Part shown: positions 28,780 through 40,000 of the stretch, piece by piece
Layout of the letters: the number at the start of each line of letters is the position of its first letter
Numbering within the stretch: position 1 is the first letter of the stretch
NCBI GenBank assembly: GCA_010672585.1
Contig: JAAHGF010000025.1
Location: forward strand, 45,151 to 109,150
Reading direction: 5' to 3'
Origin: Okeania sp. SIO1I7
Lineage (GTDB): Bacteria > Cyanobacteriota > Cyanobacteriia > Cyanobacteriales > Microcoleaceae
DNA: 64,000 nt
Notes under the pieces: generated by a model
Database searches by the model: none
What the model saw: only the letters and a program-made list of their open reading frames with translations
What the model was told of the DNA's origin: nothing
Translations under genes and position numbers: made by a program

Positions 28780-30051
28780 TTAATAATTTTCAGGTGGTAA
28801 CTTATAGTATTTCGCATCAACTCTTTCCTGTCGTAATTCTTGGAGAAATTCCTTTGCTTTTTCTGGCTCCCAAAAAGCTCCCATTTGTATCTTCATGCCA
28901 TTAGGAGTTTCACGAATATAAGCATCTGAGACTATTTGCTGTGCATTGTATAAAGACTCTTCATTCACATAATCTACAACAACGTAATACCAACCATTAT
29001 CTGACTGTATAGGAGTAGTTATTTCAGAACTGTCAGAAGTTTGTGGAGAAGTTTTTACTGTTGGAGATGGCACTGGAGAAGATGGAGCAGTTACGACAAA
29101 TTGTTGATTAGCAGATTGAGTAGACTGAGGCAATAAGGTGCTGCTGAGATTATCAAGTTCTGCACCTGGTTTATAAGTAGGTTGTGCCGCAGTATTAGCA
29201 CTTCCCGATATTGGAGGTGGTACCGCAGGTCTTAATGTTGCAGTGGGGGATGGAAACTGGCTAGGTTTAGGATTAACATTACTGAGGGTATTCAAATCTA
29301 AATCTACAAATTCTTGAGATGCCAAGTCAGGAGATTTTGGTAAAGGTTGCTCCTCTCTATTTTGACCATTACCCGCAGTAGTCTCATCTGTATCTTTTTG
29401 AGCTGAAGCATCTTTTAAAAAACGGTCTAAACCAAGATTTTTCAGACCTGATGGATTCATCACAACATAACCCAAAGTTGTACAAGAAATCAAAAACAGA
29501 AACATGGAAATTATTCCTAGAGGAGTAAACAAACTTGCTAAGTAAGTAGGTTGCTCCTGACGACGCGATTTTAATTTGTCTAAACTCTCTAGAAGTTTTT
29601 CTGAAGATTCAAGGTTGTCATCTGGCGCTGTGGAATTATCTGCACCTAATTGAGACGTCCGTTTCTCACCATCCTGATTTTCTGCATCACCTCTGTTGGC
29701 CATAGTAAGTTCTGATGGAGTTGGAGGTTCGATCGCTACTGGTGAATTTTTGTTAGTGGAAGTGTCAGATATTTCAGAGTCTTCTAGTAATGATTTTGGT
29801 TCGGATAAAGGTAATGGGGATGCTGTTTGGTCATCTACCGGTGATACAGAAATTAATTCGGGTGTTTTATAAATTTGTTTATTACTGTTTTGCGGAGAAA
29901 CTTGTGATTGTTCTGTTTGCCTGCGGTACTTGCGATATCTTGTTAATTCTGCTTCTAGTTGTACATCTAAACTGTCCATTACAGCTTGCAAAGTGGGATT
30001 CAATTGGTCTGTAGAGCTTTTAGTGGACTTAATCAAAGAACTTTGACTCAT
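28780..30051 (-). CDS. SPOR-like single-pass membrane protein
   Basis: The 423-residue product has a charged N-terminus, a disordered Ser/Pro/Glu-rich stretch (50-160), one membrane span (about 175-197, SLFTPLGIISMFLFLISCTTLGYVV) and a second long disordered Ser/Thr/Pro region. The C-terminal 70 residues (GWYYVVVDYVNEESLYNAQQ, then MKIQMGAFWEPEKAKEFLQEL) have the shape of a SPOR peptidoglycan-binding domain. That points to the cell envelope or septum, but the exact role is unknown. It is divergent from the DciA-like gene, starts 72 bp apart. Confidence 0.75.
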   Translation of the reverse strand: MSQSSLIKSTKSSTDQLNPTLQAVMDSLDVQLEAELTRYRKYRRQTEQSQVSPQNSNKQIYKTPELISVSPVDDQTASPLPLSEPKSLLEDSEISDTSTNKNSPVAIEPPTPSELTMANRGDAENQDGEKRTSQLGADNSTAPDDNLESSEKLLESLDKLKSRRQEQPTYLASLFTPLGIISMFLFLISCTTLGYVVMNPSGLKNLGLDRFLKDASAQKDTDETTAGNGQNREEQPLPKSPDLASQEFVDLDLNTLSNVNPKPSQFPSPTATLRPAVPPPISGSANTAAQPTYKPGAELDNLSSTLLPQSTQSANQQFVVTAPSSPVPSPTVKTSPQTSDSSEITTPIQSDNGWYYVVVDYVNEESLYNAQQIVSDAYIRETPNGMKIQMGAFWEPEKAKEFLQELRQERVDAKYYKLPPENY

Positions 30052-30123
30052 TTGAGAACTCCTGTTACCGACTCAATAAATTTTATATTTGAGATAGAAT
30101 GTCCCAACTATCGTAAAACGACT

Positions 30124-30684
30124 ATGGATTTTCAATCTCTCAATCAGATTTTAGGCTATATCCAAATTATGGAGCGATCACCCCAACAACAACAGTTTCT
30201 AAAACTGATGGAGTATTGGGAAGAAGTTTTAGGAGTTATGGCTACTCAAACTAAGCCTCTATATATTGACCGGGGAGTTTTATATGTTGCAACATCTAGT
30301 GCTGCTTTGTCTCAAGAACTTAGTTTTCGGATGCCCCAACTTTTAGATAAGCTCAATCATTTTTTACCCACACCCCTAGACAATATCAGGTTTTCTGCTG
30401 CTCACTGGCAGACAATTCACTCTCATCAATCGAGACAAACTGAAAAAAATGATTGGCTAGAGCATCCTAGCATGATTCCTCCATCTCAAAAAGTAACCTT
30501 GGAAGACTCGACTCACAAAAATCAAAACCCTCAAACCACATTTAAAAATTGGGCTAAAACTATCAATACCCGCTTTCAAGGTTTACCTCTATGTCCTCAA
30601 TGCCAATGTCCTACACCCCCGGGAGAAATTCAACGTTGGTCAGTATGTGCAATTTGTGCCACTAAACAGTGGTCATCAAGTTAA
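30124..30684 (+). CDS. DciA-like (DUF721) protein with zinc finger
   Basis: I place the start at ATG 30124 (MDFQSLNQILG), giving 186 residues, because the frame upstream would run through the divergent promoter region. The DUF721/DciA core is about residues 1-95: LMEYWEEVLGVMATQTKPLYIDRGVLYVATSSAALSQEL matches the KH-like fold that binds and loads the replicative helicase DnaB. The C-terminus adds a zinc-finger-like CPQCQCPTPPG...CAIC motif. The helicase-loader role is inferred from the family. Confidence 0.8.
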   Translation: MDFQSLNQILGYIQIMERSPQQQQFLKLMEYWEEVLGVMATQTKPLYIDRGVLYVATSSAALSQELSFRMPQLLDKLNHFLPTPLDNIRFSAAHWQTIHSHQSRQTEKNDWLEHPSMIPPSQKVTLEDSTHKNQNPQTTFKNWAKTINTRFQGLPLCPQCQCPTPPGEIQRWSVCAICATKQWSSS

Positions 30685-31110
30685 ATTTTAATTATTTCAT
30701 AATTTTAACTCCTAAAATGTAATTGAAAAGACAAAAACATTAATTTTTATATTAAGTGGGTGACTAGAAATTTTTGATAGTTTTTTGAGTCTATCTTTAT
30801 GGGCTTTAAGCCAAAAATCTTTTCCATTACTTGGTTTAAATATTATCTATTTTACTTCGATATGACTTGTCTTTTAACTTGATCCCTATCAAGTTAACCG
30901 AAATAATGTATGAATTAATACATTTTTACGTACTAGATTTCACATAAATGTTTCTGTTTATAAAGTAATTATAAAAATAATATAAATTTTATTTAATTGA
31001 TAGGGATATTCATAATCTAGGTGTCACAATGGATTTAATAGATTAAAACCACGAGTCTCTTGGATTCACAATAATTAAGATAGACTCAATTAAATTTAGG
31101 AAAATTTTTT
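30685..31110. other. AT-rich gap, nothing recognised
   Basis: No gene or repeat element was identified. The promoter of the small Cys-rich gene probably lies near 31050-31090. Confidence 0.4.
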
Positions 31111-31326
31111 ATGAAACCCACTTTAGTTTGTCGTAATTGTCGATACTATTTGCCAGAAGGAAGACGTGGTGGTGTTTGTCAAAAGTTAACTACACCAGTT
31201 GAAAGTAATTGGAAAGCCTGTTCGTTAGCTTCATCTCCCTTTAATAAATCCTGGGAAAATCTTGAGAGTATAGCTATCTGGAATCAGCAAATTGAGCAAA
31301 ATTTGGAAGTAGTTAGTTTTACCTAA
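31111..31326 (+). CDS. Small Cys-containing protein, hypothetical
   Basis: The 71-residue product has CRNCRYYLPEGRRGGVCQKL and a later Cys (KACSLASSPF), a likely four-Cys zinc site with spacing CxxC-x(13)-C-x(14)-C. ATG 31111 follows a purine-rich TTAGGAAAA leader. The family is not named. The gap 31327-31663 shows a long stem (CCTTGTTTC / GAACAAGG, 31341-31392) that may end this transcript. Confidence 0.65.
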   Translation: MKPTLVCRNCRYYLPEGRRGGVCQKLTTPVESNWKACSLASSPFNKSWENLESIAIWNQQIEQNLEVVSFT

Positions 31327-31340
31327 AATCAAAGTTAAAA

Positions 31341-31393
31341 GCCTTGTTTCTTTCAAAAGGGTGCTTGATACCCTTCTATCTATAAGAACAAGG
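31341..31393. terminator. Stem-loop downstream of the small Cys protein
   Basis: GCCTTGTTTCTT pairs with AGAACAAGGTTT around a second small stem GGGTGCTTGATACCC. There is no terminal T run beyond TTTGTCT, so assignment as a terminator is tentative. Confidence 0.35.
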
Positions 31394-31663
31394 TTTGTCT
31401 CCAATTTTTTTAGCTCAACTAACTAACAAAATTGGGGTTAGTTATTATGAGAAATATAAGTTAAGGTCTCAGTAACTTAATCCATGTCAAAAAAAAGCTA
31501 CATTTTTATCCTGACTCTAAGAGATTTTTTGTAAAGTTTTGTAAGGGAAAAGAACGCTCTTTAAATTGTAACTACTTGGTTACTTATCCCCAACTTTGTG
31601 CTTTGAAATACTGACATTATTGGTGAGGAGTAAAAACACTTTATAATTCTTGACAAACAATCT

Positions 31664-32512
31664 CTAAGGTAACCAAGGATATCTACGAAAGTCTGGAGGT
31701 CGTTTTTCTAGGAATGCTTTTTTACCTTCAGCTCCTTCCTCTGTCATATAGTATAAAAGAGTGGCATTACCTGCTAATTCTTGTAGACCAGCTTGCCCAT
31801 CACAGTCAGCATTAAAAGCAGCTTTGAGACAACGAATAGCGATCGGGCTTTTTTCCAGAATTTCTGAAGCCCACTTAATACCCTCTATTTCCAGTTCCTC
31901 TATAGGTACAACACAGTTAACCAAGCCCATTTCCAAAGCTTCTTGAGCTGTATACTGCCGACAGAGGAACCAAATTTCTCGTGCCTTTTTCTGACCAACA
32001 ATTCTAGCTAAATAACTTGCCCCAAAACCACCATCAAAACTACCTACCTTAGGTCCAGTTTGACCAAAAATTGCATTGTCAGCAGCAATAGTTAAGTCAC
32101 AAATAATATGCAAAACATGACCCCCCCCAATAGCATATCCAGCAACTAAAGCAATGACAACTTTGGGCATGGAACGAATTAAGCGTTGTAAGTCCAATAC
32201 ATTCAGTCGTGGTACTCCAGTCTCATCAACATAACCTGCTGTACCTCTTACACTTTGGTCTCCACCAGCACAGAAAGCATACTTACCATCTGTGTGAGGT
32301 CCAGCACCTGTAAACAAAACCACTCCAATATTTGGATCTTCACGAGCATCAACAAAAGCATCATAAAGTTCAAACACAGTTTTAGGACGAAAAGCATTGC
32401 GTTTGTGGGGACGATTAATAGTTATTTTGGCAATTCCATCAGTTTTGTGGTAAAGAATATCGCTATACTCTTTAACAATTTGCCATTTTATTTGTGAAGG
32501 TTGCTTTTTCAT
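31664..32512 (-). CDS. menB: 1,4-Dihydroxy-2-naphthoyl-CoA synthase
   Basis: The 282-residue crotonase-fold enzyme performs the Dieckmann cyclisation of o-succinylbenzoyl-CoA. Motifs: [30 protein letters not shown] (oxyanion hole region), [25 protein letters not shown] and [20 protein letters not shown]. The Gly in QTGPKVGSF is the residue of bicarbonate-dependent (type I) MenB enzymes, as opposed to the Asp of type II. It lies 11 kb from the nearest other men gene. Confidence 0.95.
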   Translation of the reverse strand: MKKQPSQIKWQIVKEYSDILYHKTDGIAKITINRPHKRNAFRPKTVFELYDAFVDAREDPNIGVVLFTGAGPHTDGKYAFCAGGDQSVRGTAGYVDETGVPRLNVLDLQRLIRSMPKVVIALVAGYAIGGGHVLHIICDLTIAADNAIFGQTGPKVGSFDGGFGASYLARIVGQKKAREIWFLCRQYTAQEALEMGLVNCVVPIEELEIEGIKWASEILEKSPIAIRCLKAAFNADCDGQAGLQELAGNATLLYYMTEEGAEGKKAFLEKRPPDFRRYPWLP

Positions 32513-32983
32513 AAGTGCTGGTAAAAATTAATTTAAGGAAGGTATAAAGCAGGAAAAAGAAAGCAAATAACAGGTAAAGAATATATTAAATTAACCCGAT
32601 ACTAATGCATAAATAAACAGATAATTTTTATTTACTTTACTTAGGGATGCTAGATAGAATTAAGTCCTTATTTTCTTTTTTTATTCTGTCTTGATTTTTT
32701 TCTTCCTTATTCCTTGCGTTTTATGAGAATGCTCAGATTAATTGAAGTACAATCTTTTTGTCTTTTTTTATTCTTTGTTACTTATATTATACTACTACTG
32801 AATTATTACTTGTTTACCAATGCTAATACCAGTTTCAAAAAATCATGCTACATTAACTTTTTTTGTAGTTAGGCAAGACCTAGATTTTGCCATAAATATA
32901 GGAAAATTAAATTAAAGAGCAAGGTTTTTCCCTGTTCCCTACTCCCTTTTTTACTGTAACGACCTTTTTTGAATTTGGTATAA
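32513..32983. other. Gap between menB and tadA, nothing recognised
   Basis: AT-rich and without open frames of note. The divergent promoters of menB and tadA must lie here. Confidence 0.4.
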
Positions 32984-33454
32984 ATGATTGACTATCCAAG
33001 TTATCTAGTCCATCAAAAGTGGATGAGTCGAGTATTAGAATTGGCCAAAATTGCTGGCGATGCTGGAGAAGTACCAGTTGCAGCTATAATAGTTAACTCA
33101 GATGGCAAGTTAATTGCAGAAGCTCAAAACCGACGGCAGCGAGATTTTGACCCTACTGCTCATGCAGAAATATTGGCTTTGCGACAAGCGGGACAAGTTT
33201 TGCGGAATTGGCACTTAAATCAATGTACTCTGTACGTTAATCTAGAACCTTGCCCGATGTGTACGGGGGCAATATTGCAGGCAAGAATAGGTTTATTGGT
33301 TTATGGAGCAGACGACCCGAAAACTGGCACAATACGGACTGTTGCTAATTTTCCAGATAGCGTTTTTTCTAATCATCGTCTGACTGTTTTAGGAGGAATA
33401 ATGGAATCTGTTTGTCGTCAAGAATTACAGTCTTGGTTTGCTCACCTTCGGTAA
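32984..33454 (+). CDS. tadA: tRNA-specific adenosine deaminase
   Basis: TadA converts A34 to inosine in tRNA-Arg(ACG). The 156-residue protein has the zinc/catalytic motif TAHAEILAL (His ligand and proton-shuttle Glu) and EPCPMCTGAILQARI (two Cys ligands), then VYGADDPKTGTI and the N-terminal AGEVPVAAI. Length and motifs match the family. ATG 32984 (MIDYPSYL) is the first start; another Met at residue 14 is possible. An inverted GTTATCAGT iteration and a short family-A-like fragment follow. Confidence 0.93.
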   Translation: MIDYPSYLVHQKWMSRVLELAKIAGDAGEVPVAAIIVNSDGKLIAEAQNRRQRDFDPTAHAEILALRQAGQVLRNWHLNQCTLYVNLEPCPMCTGAILQARIGLLVYGADDPKTGTIRTVANFPDSVFSNHRLTVLGGIMESVCRQELQSWFAHLR

Positions 33455-33668
33455 TTTCAGTTATCAGTGATCAGTTATCAGTTATCAGTACTTACCACTA
33501 AAGCCGGAGGCTTGAAATACTGAACTGAATATTTTTTCATCCCCTTAAAAGGGGAGGCTTTGGACCTCATTTTTTGGTAAATAAGAAAGGGAATTTTTTT
33601 GTGGTGAAACCTATTATCCACAATGACAGAGAATGAGTGGTTTTTGTGTTTATCGAAGTAAAGTAATT

Positions 33669-33935
33669 AGGGCTTGCTGATTAATTCTAAAAGTATTGAC
33701 TGATATTGGTTTTAGCGTTTTAGAGTTGAAAAAAGTACCAGCTTTGGAATGGAAAAAGCTCAAAAAGCTAGTATTTTGGGACGATTATGGCAGAAAAATT
33801 GAGAGAGAAAACTTAGCTCATACCTCCTCGCTAATTCCCATTTCTCCCCTCCTGGGAGGGGTTAGGGGTGGGTTTTCTCCTGTCTCCTGTCTCCTGTCTT
33901 CTACCCTAGTAAAAATACTTTATTCAGCAAACCCT
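33669..33935. mobile_element. Family B MITE
   Basis: Runs AGGGCTTGCTGATTAATTC to CAGCAAACCCT, flanked by AATT on both sides. It holds the CCCCTCCTGGGAGGGG palindrome and GTCTCCT heptamers. The 81-codon open frame across it is spurious. Confidence 0.9.
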
Positions 33936-34214
33936 AATTAACTTTGAAAGTAATACTAAACCCGGTTGTGAAAACCAACTTTTCAATATTGACTAAATCT
34001 TTTTCTATCAAAGAGTTACTCTCTAAAAATAAGATATTTATGAAAGCCGGATTTAGTATAAAATAGGCACATAAAAATCAAAAAGATGATAACTGAAGTG
34101 TTAATTTATATAAGCTGACAGTACAAGAAGTGTCATTTAAGGATGCCACTAAAGTAGGGATAAAGTTTACCTTAGACTCAAGAAATTAAATTAGATGATT
34201 GAGCTAAAAAAACT

Positions 34215-34937
34215 ATGATAAATCTTGACTTTATCCAAGCTTTTTTAAGGAAAGCACATTCTCCAGTAAACTCAAAATCTTCCAGTATTTCTCCCTGGTT
34301 AGCGTCTTTGTCTTATTTGTTAGGTCGTCACATAGTAATGCCGTTTTATTTTCGTAGAATAAATATTATTGGAAAAGAAAATATTCCGAAAGATAGACCT
34401 GTGATTTTAGCTCCTACTCATCGTTCTCGTTGGGATGGGTTAATCATACCTTATGCTACAGGTCGGTTAGTTACTGGTCGAGACCTAAGATTTATGGTTA
34501 GCATGGATGAAGTGAGAGGTTTACAAGGTTGGTTTATTAGACGTTTGGGCGGATTTCCTGTTAACCCAAAAAATCCGACAGTTTCTTGTTTTCGCCATGG
34601 AGTAGAATTAATGTTAAATAGGGAAATGTTAGTTATATTTCCTGAAGGTAAAATTTTCCGCGATAATCAAGTTCATTCTCTCAAAACAGGATTAGCTAGA
34701 ATAGGATTACAAGCTGAGTCTTATCAACAAAATCTTGGTGTTAAAATAGTGCCTATATCTTTGAATTACAATCCAGTTATTCCACGTCGCGGCTGTAATG
34801 TTATGGTTCGTATTGGTGTTCCTTTGTCTGTAAAAGATTATATTTATGGTTCGGGGAAAAAGCAGGCACAAAATTTAACTATGGATTTAGAAGCAGCGCT
34901 TAAAAATCTAGATGGGTATTCAACAATTAATAATTAA
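34215..34937 (+). CDS. plsC: 1-Acyl-sn-glycerol-3-phosphate acyltransferase family
   Basis: The 240-residue product has the acyltransferase block I APTHRSRWDG (HX4D, about residues 68-77), block II-like LRFMVSMDEVRG, block III VIFPEGKIFRDN and block IV IVPISLNY. It likely acylates lysophosphatidate in membrane lipid synthesis; cyanobacteria have several PlsC paralogs, so substrate is uncertain. It is a single gene followed by AATTAATAATT iterations. The gap 34938-35411 shows no gene. Confidence 0.85.
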   Translation: MINLDFIQAFLRKAHSPVNSKSSSISPWLASLSYLLGRHIVMPFYFRRINIIGKENIPKDRPVILAPTHRSRWDGLIIPYATGRLVTGRDLRFMVSMDEVRGLQGWFIRRLGGFPVNPKNPTVSCFRHGVELMLNREMLVIFPEGKIFRDNQVHSLKTGLARIGLQAESYQQNLGVKIVPISLNYNPVIPRRGCNVMVRIGVPLSVKDYIYGSGKKQAQNLTMDLEAALKNLDGYSTINN

Positions 34938-35411
34938 TAATTAATAATTAATAATTACCTCTTCTGAAAATGGATAGAGTTGGCGAATAATATTTTTGTG
35001 ATTTATCTATTCTTTAAATCAGAGGCTATAAATCTTGATTATTTGGTAAATCAGAGAAGAAAGAAGGAGGAGTAATAAATATACTTTTTCTCGCTAATCA
35101 GGGAGAATAATTAACTTTCATTACATCTACAGAACTACCAAAATTTGAAACTCCTATCTTTTTTACTTTTTCTGTGTTTCTGCACAACTTATAGAAGTTT
35201 GCACGGATAATTAGGAACAGTTTAATCTTGATCGCTGTTTCCTAAAAAAAATTTGTACTTATAGGGGTTTTCATCAACATAGAATACAACTATTTCTGCA
35301 ACTTATTAAACTTTAGGTATATCTATAATTTTTACTGTAGTCAACATGAGTTAAAACCGCTATAATCTAGTCAAAACTCCTGTACATTTAAGACTGCTAT
35401 ATGAGGATATT

Positions 35412-35831
35412 TTGTATATGAAGCCAGTATTAAAAAATTTTATCCCTAATTTTCAATCTAGCCAAATTGTTTGTTTAGAATATGGAAATACTTGTTTATA
35501 TGCAGAAGTAATTCAAGTATTAGAAACACGCAAAATGTGTTGGGTTCGTCCTTTGTTATTGAAATTATCTACTTCAGAAGTTGGGTGTGAAAATTATCAA
35601 AACAATTTAGAAAAATCAAATTTATGGGATTTGCGAGATGGTGCTGATTTGGTTTGGCCAATATGTTTATTCAGGGAAGCTATTGATACAGAGTTTATTC
35701 CACTTTTGACTGAATTAGAGTTATTAGATAGTCAAGAGAAAAATCTGCAAATTTCACATCAAAAGTTACAACATTTTGTGAGGAAAGTTTGGCAGGCTTA
35801 TCCTGATGTTTTTCCCTTGATTCAGGATTAA
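35412..35831 (+). CDS. Conserved cyanobacterial hypothetical protein
   Basis: The 139-residue soluble protein starts at TTG or ATG near 35412 (MKPVLKNFIPNF). Features are VCLEYGNTCLYAEVIQVLETRKMCWVRPLLL, the DLRDGADLVWP segment and a helical end HFVRKVWQAYPDVFPLI. There is no membrane segment and no recognised domain. It is bordered by long repeat-rich gaps. Confidence 0.65.
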   Translation: MYMKPVLKNFIPNFQSSQIVCLEYGNTCLYAEVIQVLETRKMCWVRPLLLKLSTSEVGCENYQNNLEKSNLWDLRDGADLVWPICLFREAIDTEFIPLLTELELLDSQEKNLQISHQKLQHFVRKVWQAYPDVFPLIQD

Positions 35832-35919
35832 TATTTGGGATATTTGAGAGGTCATTTCAGTTAGCATCCTATGGGAGGAACTTTCCTATCGCAATGCTGT
35901 GCAAACGTTAACAGTTAAA

Positions 35920-36020
35920 AGTATCTCCTACTGAAGTAGGAGGCTTGAAATACTGAATTTTATTTTCTCTTGGTCGATTGGATATGGTGAGGAAACCCGA
36001 ATAGTAATGACTGCTTTTTG
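35920..36020. repeat. Truncated family A / IS605-end fragment
   Basis: CCTACTGAAGTAGGAGGCTT, a small hairpin typical of IS200/IS605 right ends, is followed by the family A words TTGGTCGATTGGATATGG. A related fragment lies at 33495-33580. Confidence 0.5.
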
Positions 36021-36226
36021 AGGGAGTCGGGTAGATAAATGAGATACTACTTCACAGATAATTGGTATGAAAAGAACACAAAGAGTAATTTTTATACAAC
36101 AACTTCTATACCTTTTCAGGAAAGTTAAAAATCAAGAATAAAGATTGATTTAGATGAACAGTTTAACTGACAATAATTTCATACTATTTAATAGGAAGGT
36201 TGAAAATTATATATGAAATGATTTTA

Positions 36227-36357
36227 GTAAGTAAGTAGGTCTAATTAAACGTTAAAAAAATTTTAGGGACGGGTTTAACCGAAAGCTTTGACTTAAGCGC
36301 TTACGAGTTCTAAAAATCCGCCTTCTAATATTGCGTTTATTTATGCTTACCTACTTA
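36227..36357. repeat. Inverted-repeat element, TAAGTAAGTAGGT ends
   Basis: TAAGTAAGTAGGT at the left and TTACCTACTTA at the right are inverted about 130 bp apart, like 10496-10627. No gene is inside. Confidence 0.5.
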
Positions 36358-36669
36358 AATGGGTAGAAAAAACAGTAAATAGCTATATATTAACAACTAA
36401 ATTTCCACTTTTTCAGTAATAAATATTGATACAAAGTGACAAAAAGTAGCGCATTATTGAAAGCCATGTTAAAGTAAAATACAAATTTGAGTTGTGCATA
36501 AAATATCTTCAAATTAAAGAACATCTGAATTGAGAATATCTAATTTGGGAAAATATTTTCTGAATTTCGATCTATTTCTTGGTTTTTTACAAATTATTTA
36601 AGACTACTATATAACCTTAGAAATATATAGTGTTTAATACTCATGCATTGTGTAATTTCTGATATAAAT

Positions 36670-36946
36670 AGGGCTTGCTGATTAAATCTAAAAGCATTGA
36701 AATATAAAGGTTGAGCGCATTTTTTAGTTAAAAAAAGTCCAAGCTTAATGGTCTTAATGGTTCAAAAAAGAGCGCATATTAGGCAAGAGTTGGGCAGAAT
36801 AATCCCTTGATTATTCTTTCTCCTACCTCCTCTATAATTCCCCGTTCCTCCTGTCTTCCCCTCCCCTCCACGGTCGGGGGAGGGGCGAGGGGTGGGTTGT
36901 CTCCTGTCTCCTACCCTTACCCATAAGACTTTTGAGCGCAAACCCT
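36670..36946. mobile_element. Family B MITE
   Basis: Runs AGGGCTTGCTGATTAAATC to GCGCAAACCCT with the 4-bp duplication AAAT (36666-36669, 36947-36950). The interior has TTCCTCCTGTCTTCCCCTCC and a GGGGGAGGGGCGAGGGGTGG block. Confidence 0.9.
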
Positions 36947-37015
36947 AAATAGTTATTAGCTCATCTGATAGGGGAGAGAATAACTTGATAAATAAACAAA
37001 TAACCGATCCCTACC

Positions 37016-40000
37016 ATGTCTTTCAAATCTCTGACTAAATTAGTTGCTCAAATTTACGGAAAAGTTCCCCTCCGTATCACTCTAATAGTGCCATTTGTAG
37101 TGCAAATTTTTGGGGTAGTAAGTTTGGTGGGATATATTTCTATGAAAAATGGCCAGAGAGCTGTTAATGATGTAGTTACTCAACTTTTAAATGAACAAGT
37201 TGCTAGGGTTGAACAAAGTTTACAAGCTTATCTTCATGTTCCTCATCAGGTTAATAAAATTAATGCTGCTGCTATTCGTAATGGTCAATTAGATTTAGAG
37301 AATACCTCTCAATTAGAAAATTATTTTTGGCAACAACTACAAATATTTGATGTTTTAACTTTTACGGGATTAGGGTTAGAAAATAAAGTTAATTTGGGGG
37401 CGGAAAGATTTGATAATGGTACTCTGACTGTGAGAGTTTCAACCGCACAAAGTAACTATATTTTTGAAACTTATTCTACAAATAAATTTGGCGAGCGGGT
37501 TGAGTTATTAAGTAGTATTAAATTCGACCCCCGGACTCGACCTTGGTATAAAGCTGCTGTGGTAAGCGGTCAACCTATTTGGAGTGATATTTATCCTAAC
37601 ACTGCTGGTATTACTGCTTATCTTGGTGCATCTATGTCTTTTTATAATGAGCAGAGAAAATTGCAGGGTGTATTACTAACTAATATTAATCTGTCACAAA
37701 TTGGCGATTTTTTAGGTAGTCTCAGAATTGGTAAAACAGGACAAGTTTTTATTATTGAACGTTCGGGAATGTTAGTGGCAACTTCTACAGGAGAAAAGCC
37801 TTTTCGTACTATAAATAAAGCTTACGGAGCCAAGCGAGTTAAAGCTACTGAAAGTCAGAATTGTTTGACTAAAGCTACAGCAAAATATTTAGCCAAAGAG
37901 TTTAACTTCAATAAATCAATTAATAGTCAACAATATCTAGAATTTAAGTTTGATGGTCAACGAGAGTTTATTAATGTCAAACCTTTTCAAGATAAGTATG
38001 GTTTAGATTGGTTAATTGTAGTAGTAATTCCAGAAACAGATTTTCTAGAACAAATATATAGGCAAACAAAAATAACGATTATACTTTGTATATTAGCTTT
38101 ACTTTTAGCAACGGCAATTGGAGTTTTAACATCTCGTTGGTTGGTGCAGCCAATTTTACAACTGAAAGATGCTGCTAAAGCTTTATCAGAAGGGGAATTT
38201 AATCAGACAATAAATTTGGAACGGGAGGATGAGGTTGGTGTTCTTGGTAAAGCTTTTAATTCTATGGCTTTTCAGTTACAAAATTCCTTTGATATTCTCA
38301 AAAATAAAAATGAACAACTAGAACGTTTAGATAAATTAAAAGATGAATTTTTAGCTAACACGTCTCATGAACTTCGTACTCCTTTAAATGGAATTATTGG
38401 CATTGCAGAATCATTGATAGATGGAGCAGCAGGAAAATTACCATCTCAAGTTAAAACTAATCTTTCTATGATTGCTTCTTCTGGTAGAAGGTTATCAAAT
38501 TTGATTAACGATATTCTAGATTTTTCTAAACTCAAACATCGGAATATTGAACTGCAATTAAAGCCAGTAGGAGTTAGAGAAATAGTAGAAATAGTGCTGA
38601 CTCTTTCTCATTCCATGATTGGCACAAAATTTATACAATTAATTAATTCTATTAGACAGGATCTGCCTTTTGTGGATGCTGATGAAAATCGACTTCAGCA
38701 AATCTTTTATAACTTAATTGGTAATGCCATTAAATTTACTGAATCAGGCACTGTTGAAGTTTCGGCTAAAGTGTTACAAAATCAACCAAATGACTCTAAT
38801 AATAAAATTTCCCTATTAGAAATTACTGTTGCCGATACAGGTATCGGAATTCCAGAGGATAAATTAGAGAGAATTTTTGAATCATTTGAACAAGCAGATG
38901 GTTCTACCGCTAGAGAATATGGTGGAACAGGTTTGGGTTTAGCTATTACTAAGAAATTAGTTGAATTACATGGTGGTTGTTTGTATGTTTCATCAACAGT
39001 TGGAGTCGGTTCTCAGTTTAAATTTACTTTGCCAATATCTCAAATTCAAGTAGTTGATTTTCCCAAAGTTTTATCATCTCGACCAATACCATTAGTTACA
39101 GAATTTGAGCCAGAAAATCAAGGAGTAACATTAGAAAATTTAGCAGCAGAAACCGGACATATTAAAATTTTGATTGTAGATGATGAACCAGTAAATCTCC
39201 AAGTTCTCAGAAATAATTTATCTCTACAAAATTATGCTATTACTCAAGCTAATAATGGTATTGAAGCATTAGAAATAATTGAAAATGGTTTGATGCCAGA
39301 TTTGATTTTACTGGATGTAATGATGCCTCACATGACAGGTTATGAAGTGGCAAAAAAGCTGAGAGAAAAATTTTTACAAAGTGAATTACCGATTGTGATG
39401 TTAACAGCAAAGCCATTAATTTCGGATTTGGTAGAAGGTTTTCTTTCTGGAGCTAACGATTATTTAACTAAACCCTTTTCTAAACCAGAATTGCTAGTAA
39501 GAATTAAAACACATATTCGTTTGGCTAAAATAAATGCTGCTTATGGTCGTTTTGTTCCCCATAGCTTTTTACACTTCTTAAAACGTGAGAGTATTGTGGA
39601 TGTCAAATTAGGCGACCATGTCAAGAAAAAAATGTCAATTTTATTCTCTGATATTCGCTCTTTCACGACTTTAAGTGAAGGTATGACTCCAGAGGAAAAT
39701 TTTAAATTTATTAATAATTATTTGTCTCGAATGGAATCAGCAATTTTAGAGAATGAAGGGTTTATTGATAAGTATATTGGTGATGCAATTATGGCTCTTT
39801 TTGGCAGAAGAACTGATGATGCAGTTAATGCCGGAATTAATATGTTAAAACGTCTGGATATATATAATCAAGAACGCCAAAAGATGCAACAACAACCTAT
39901 TAAAATTGGAATTGGAATTAATACGGGCGATCTAATGTTAGGAACTGTGGGAGGTGGAAAAAGAATTGATGGTACAGCGATTGGTGATGCTGTTAATTTA

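Noticed and set aside
33696-33941. 81-codon plus-strand ORF
   Set aside because: Spans a family B MITE; similar frames appear in other copies by chance.
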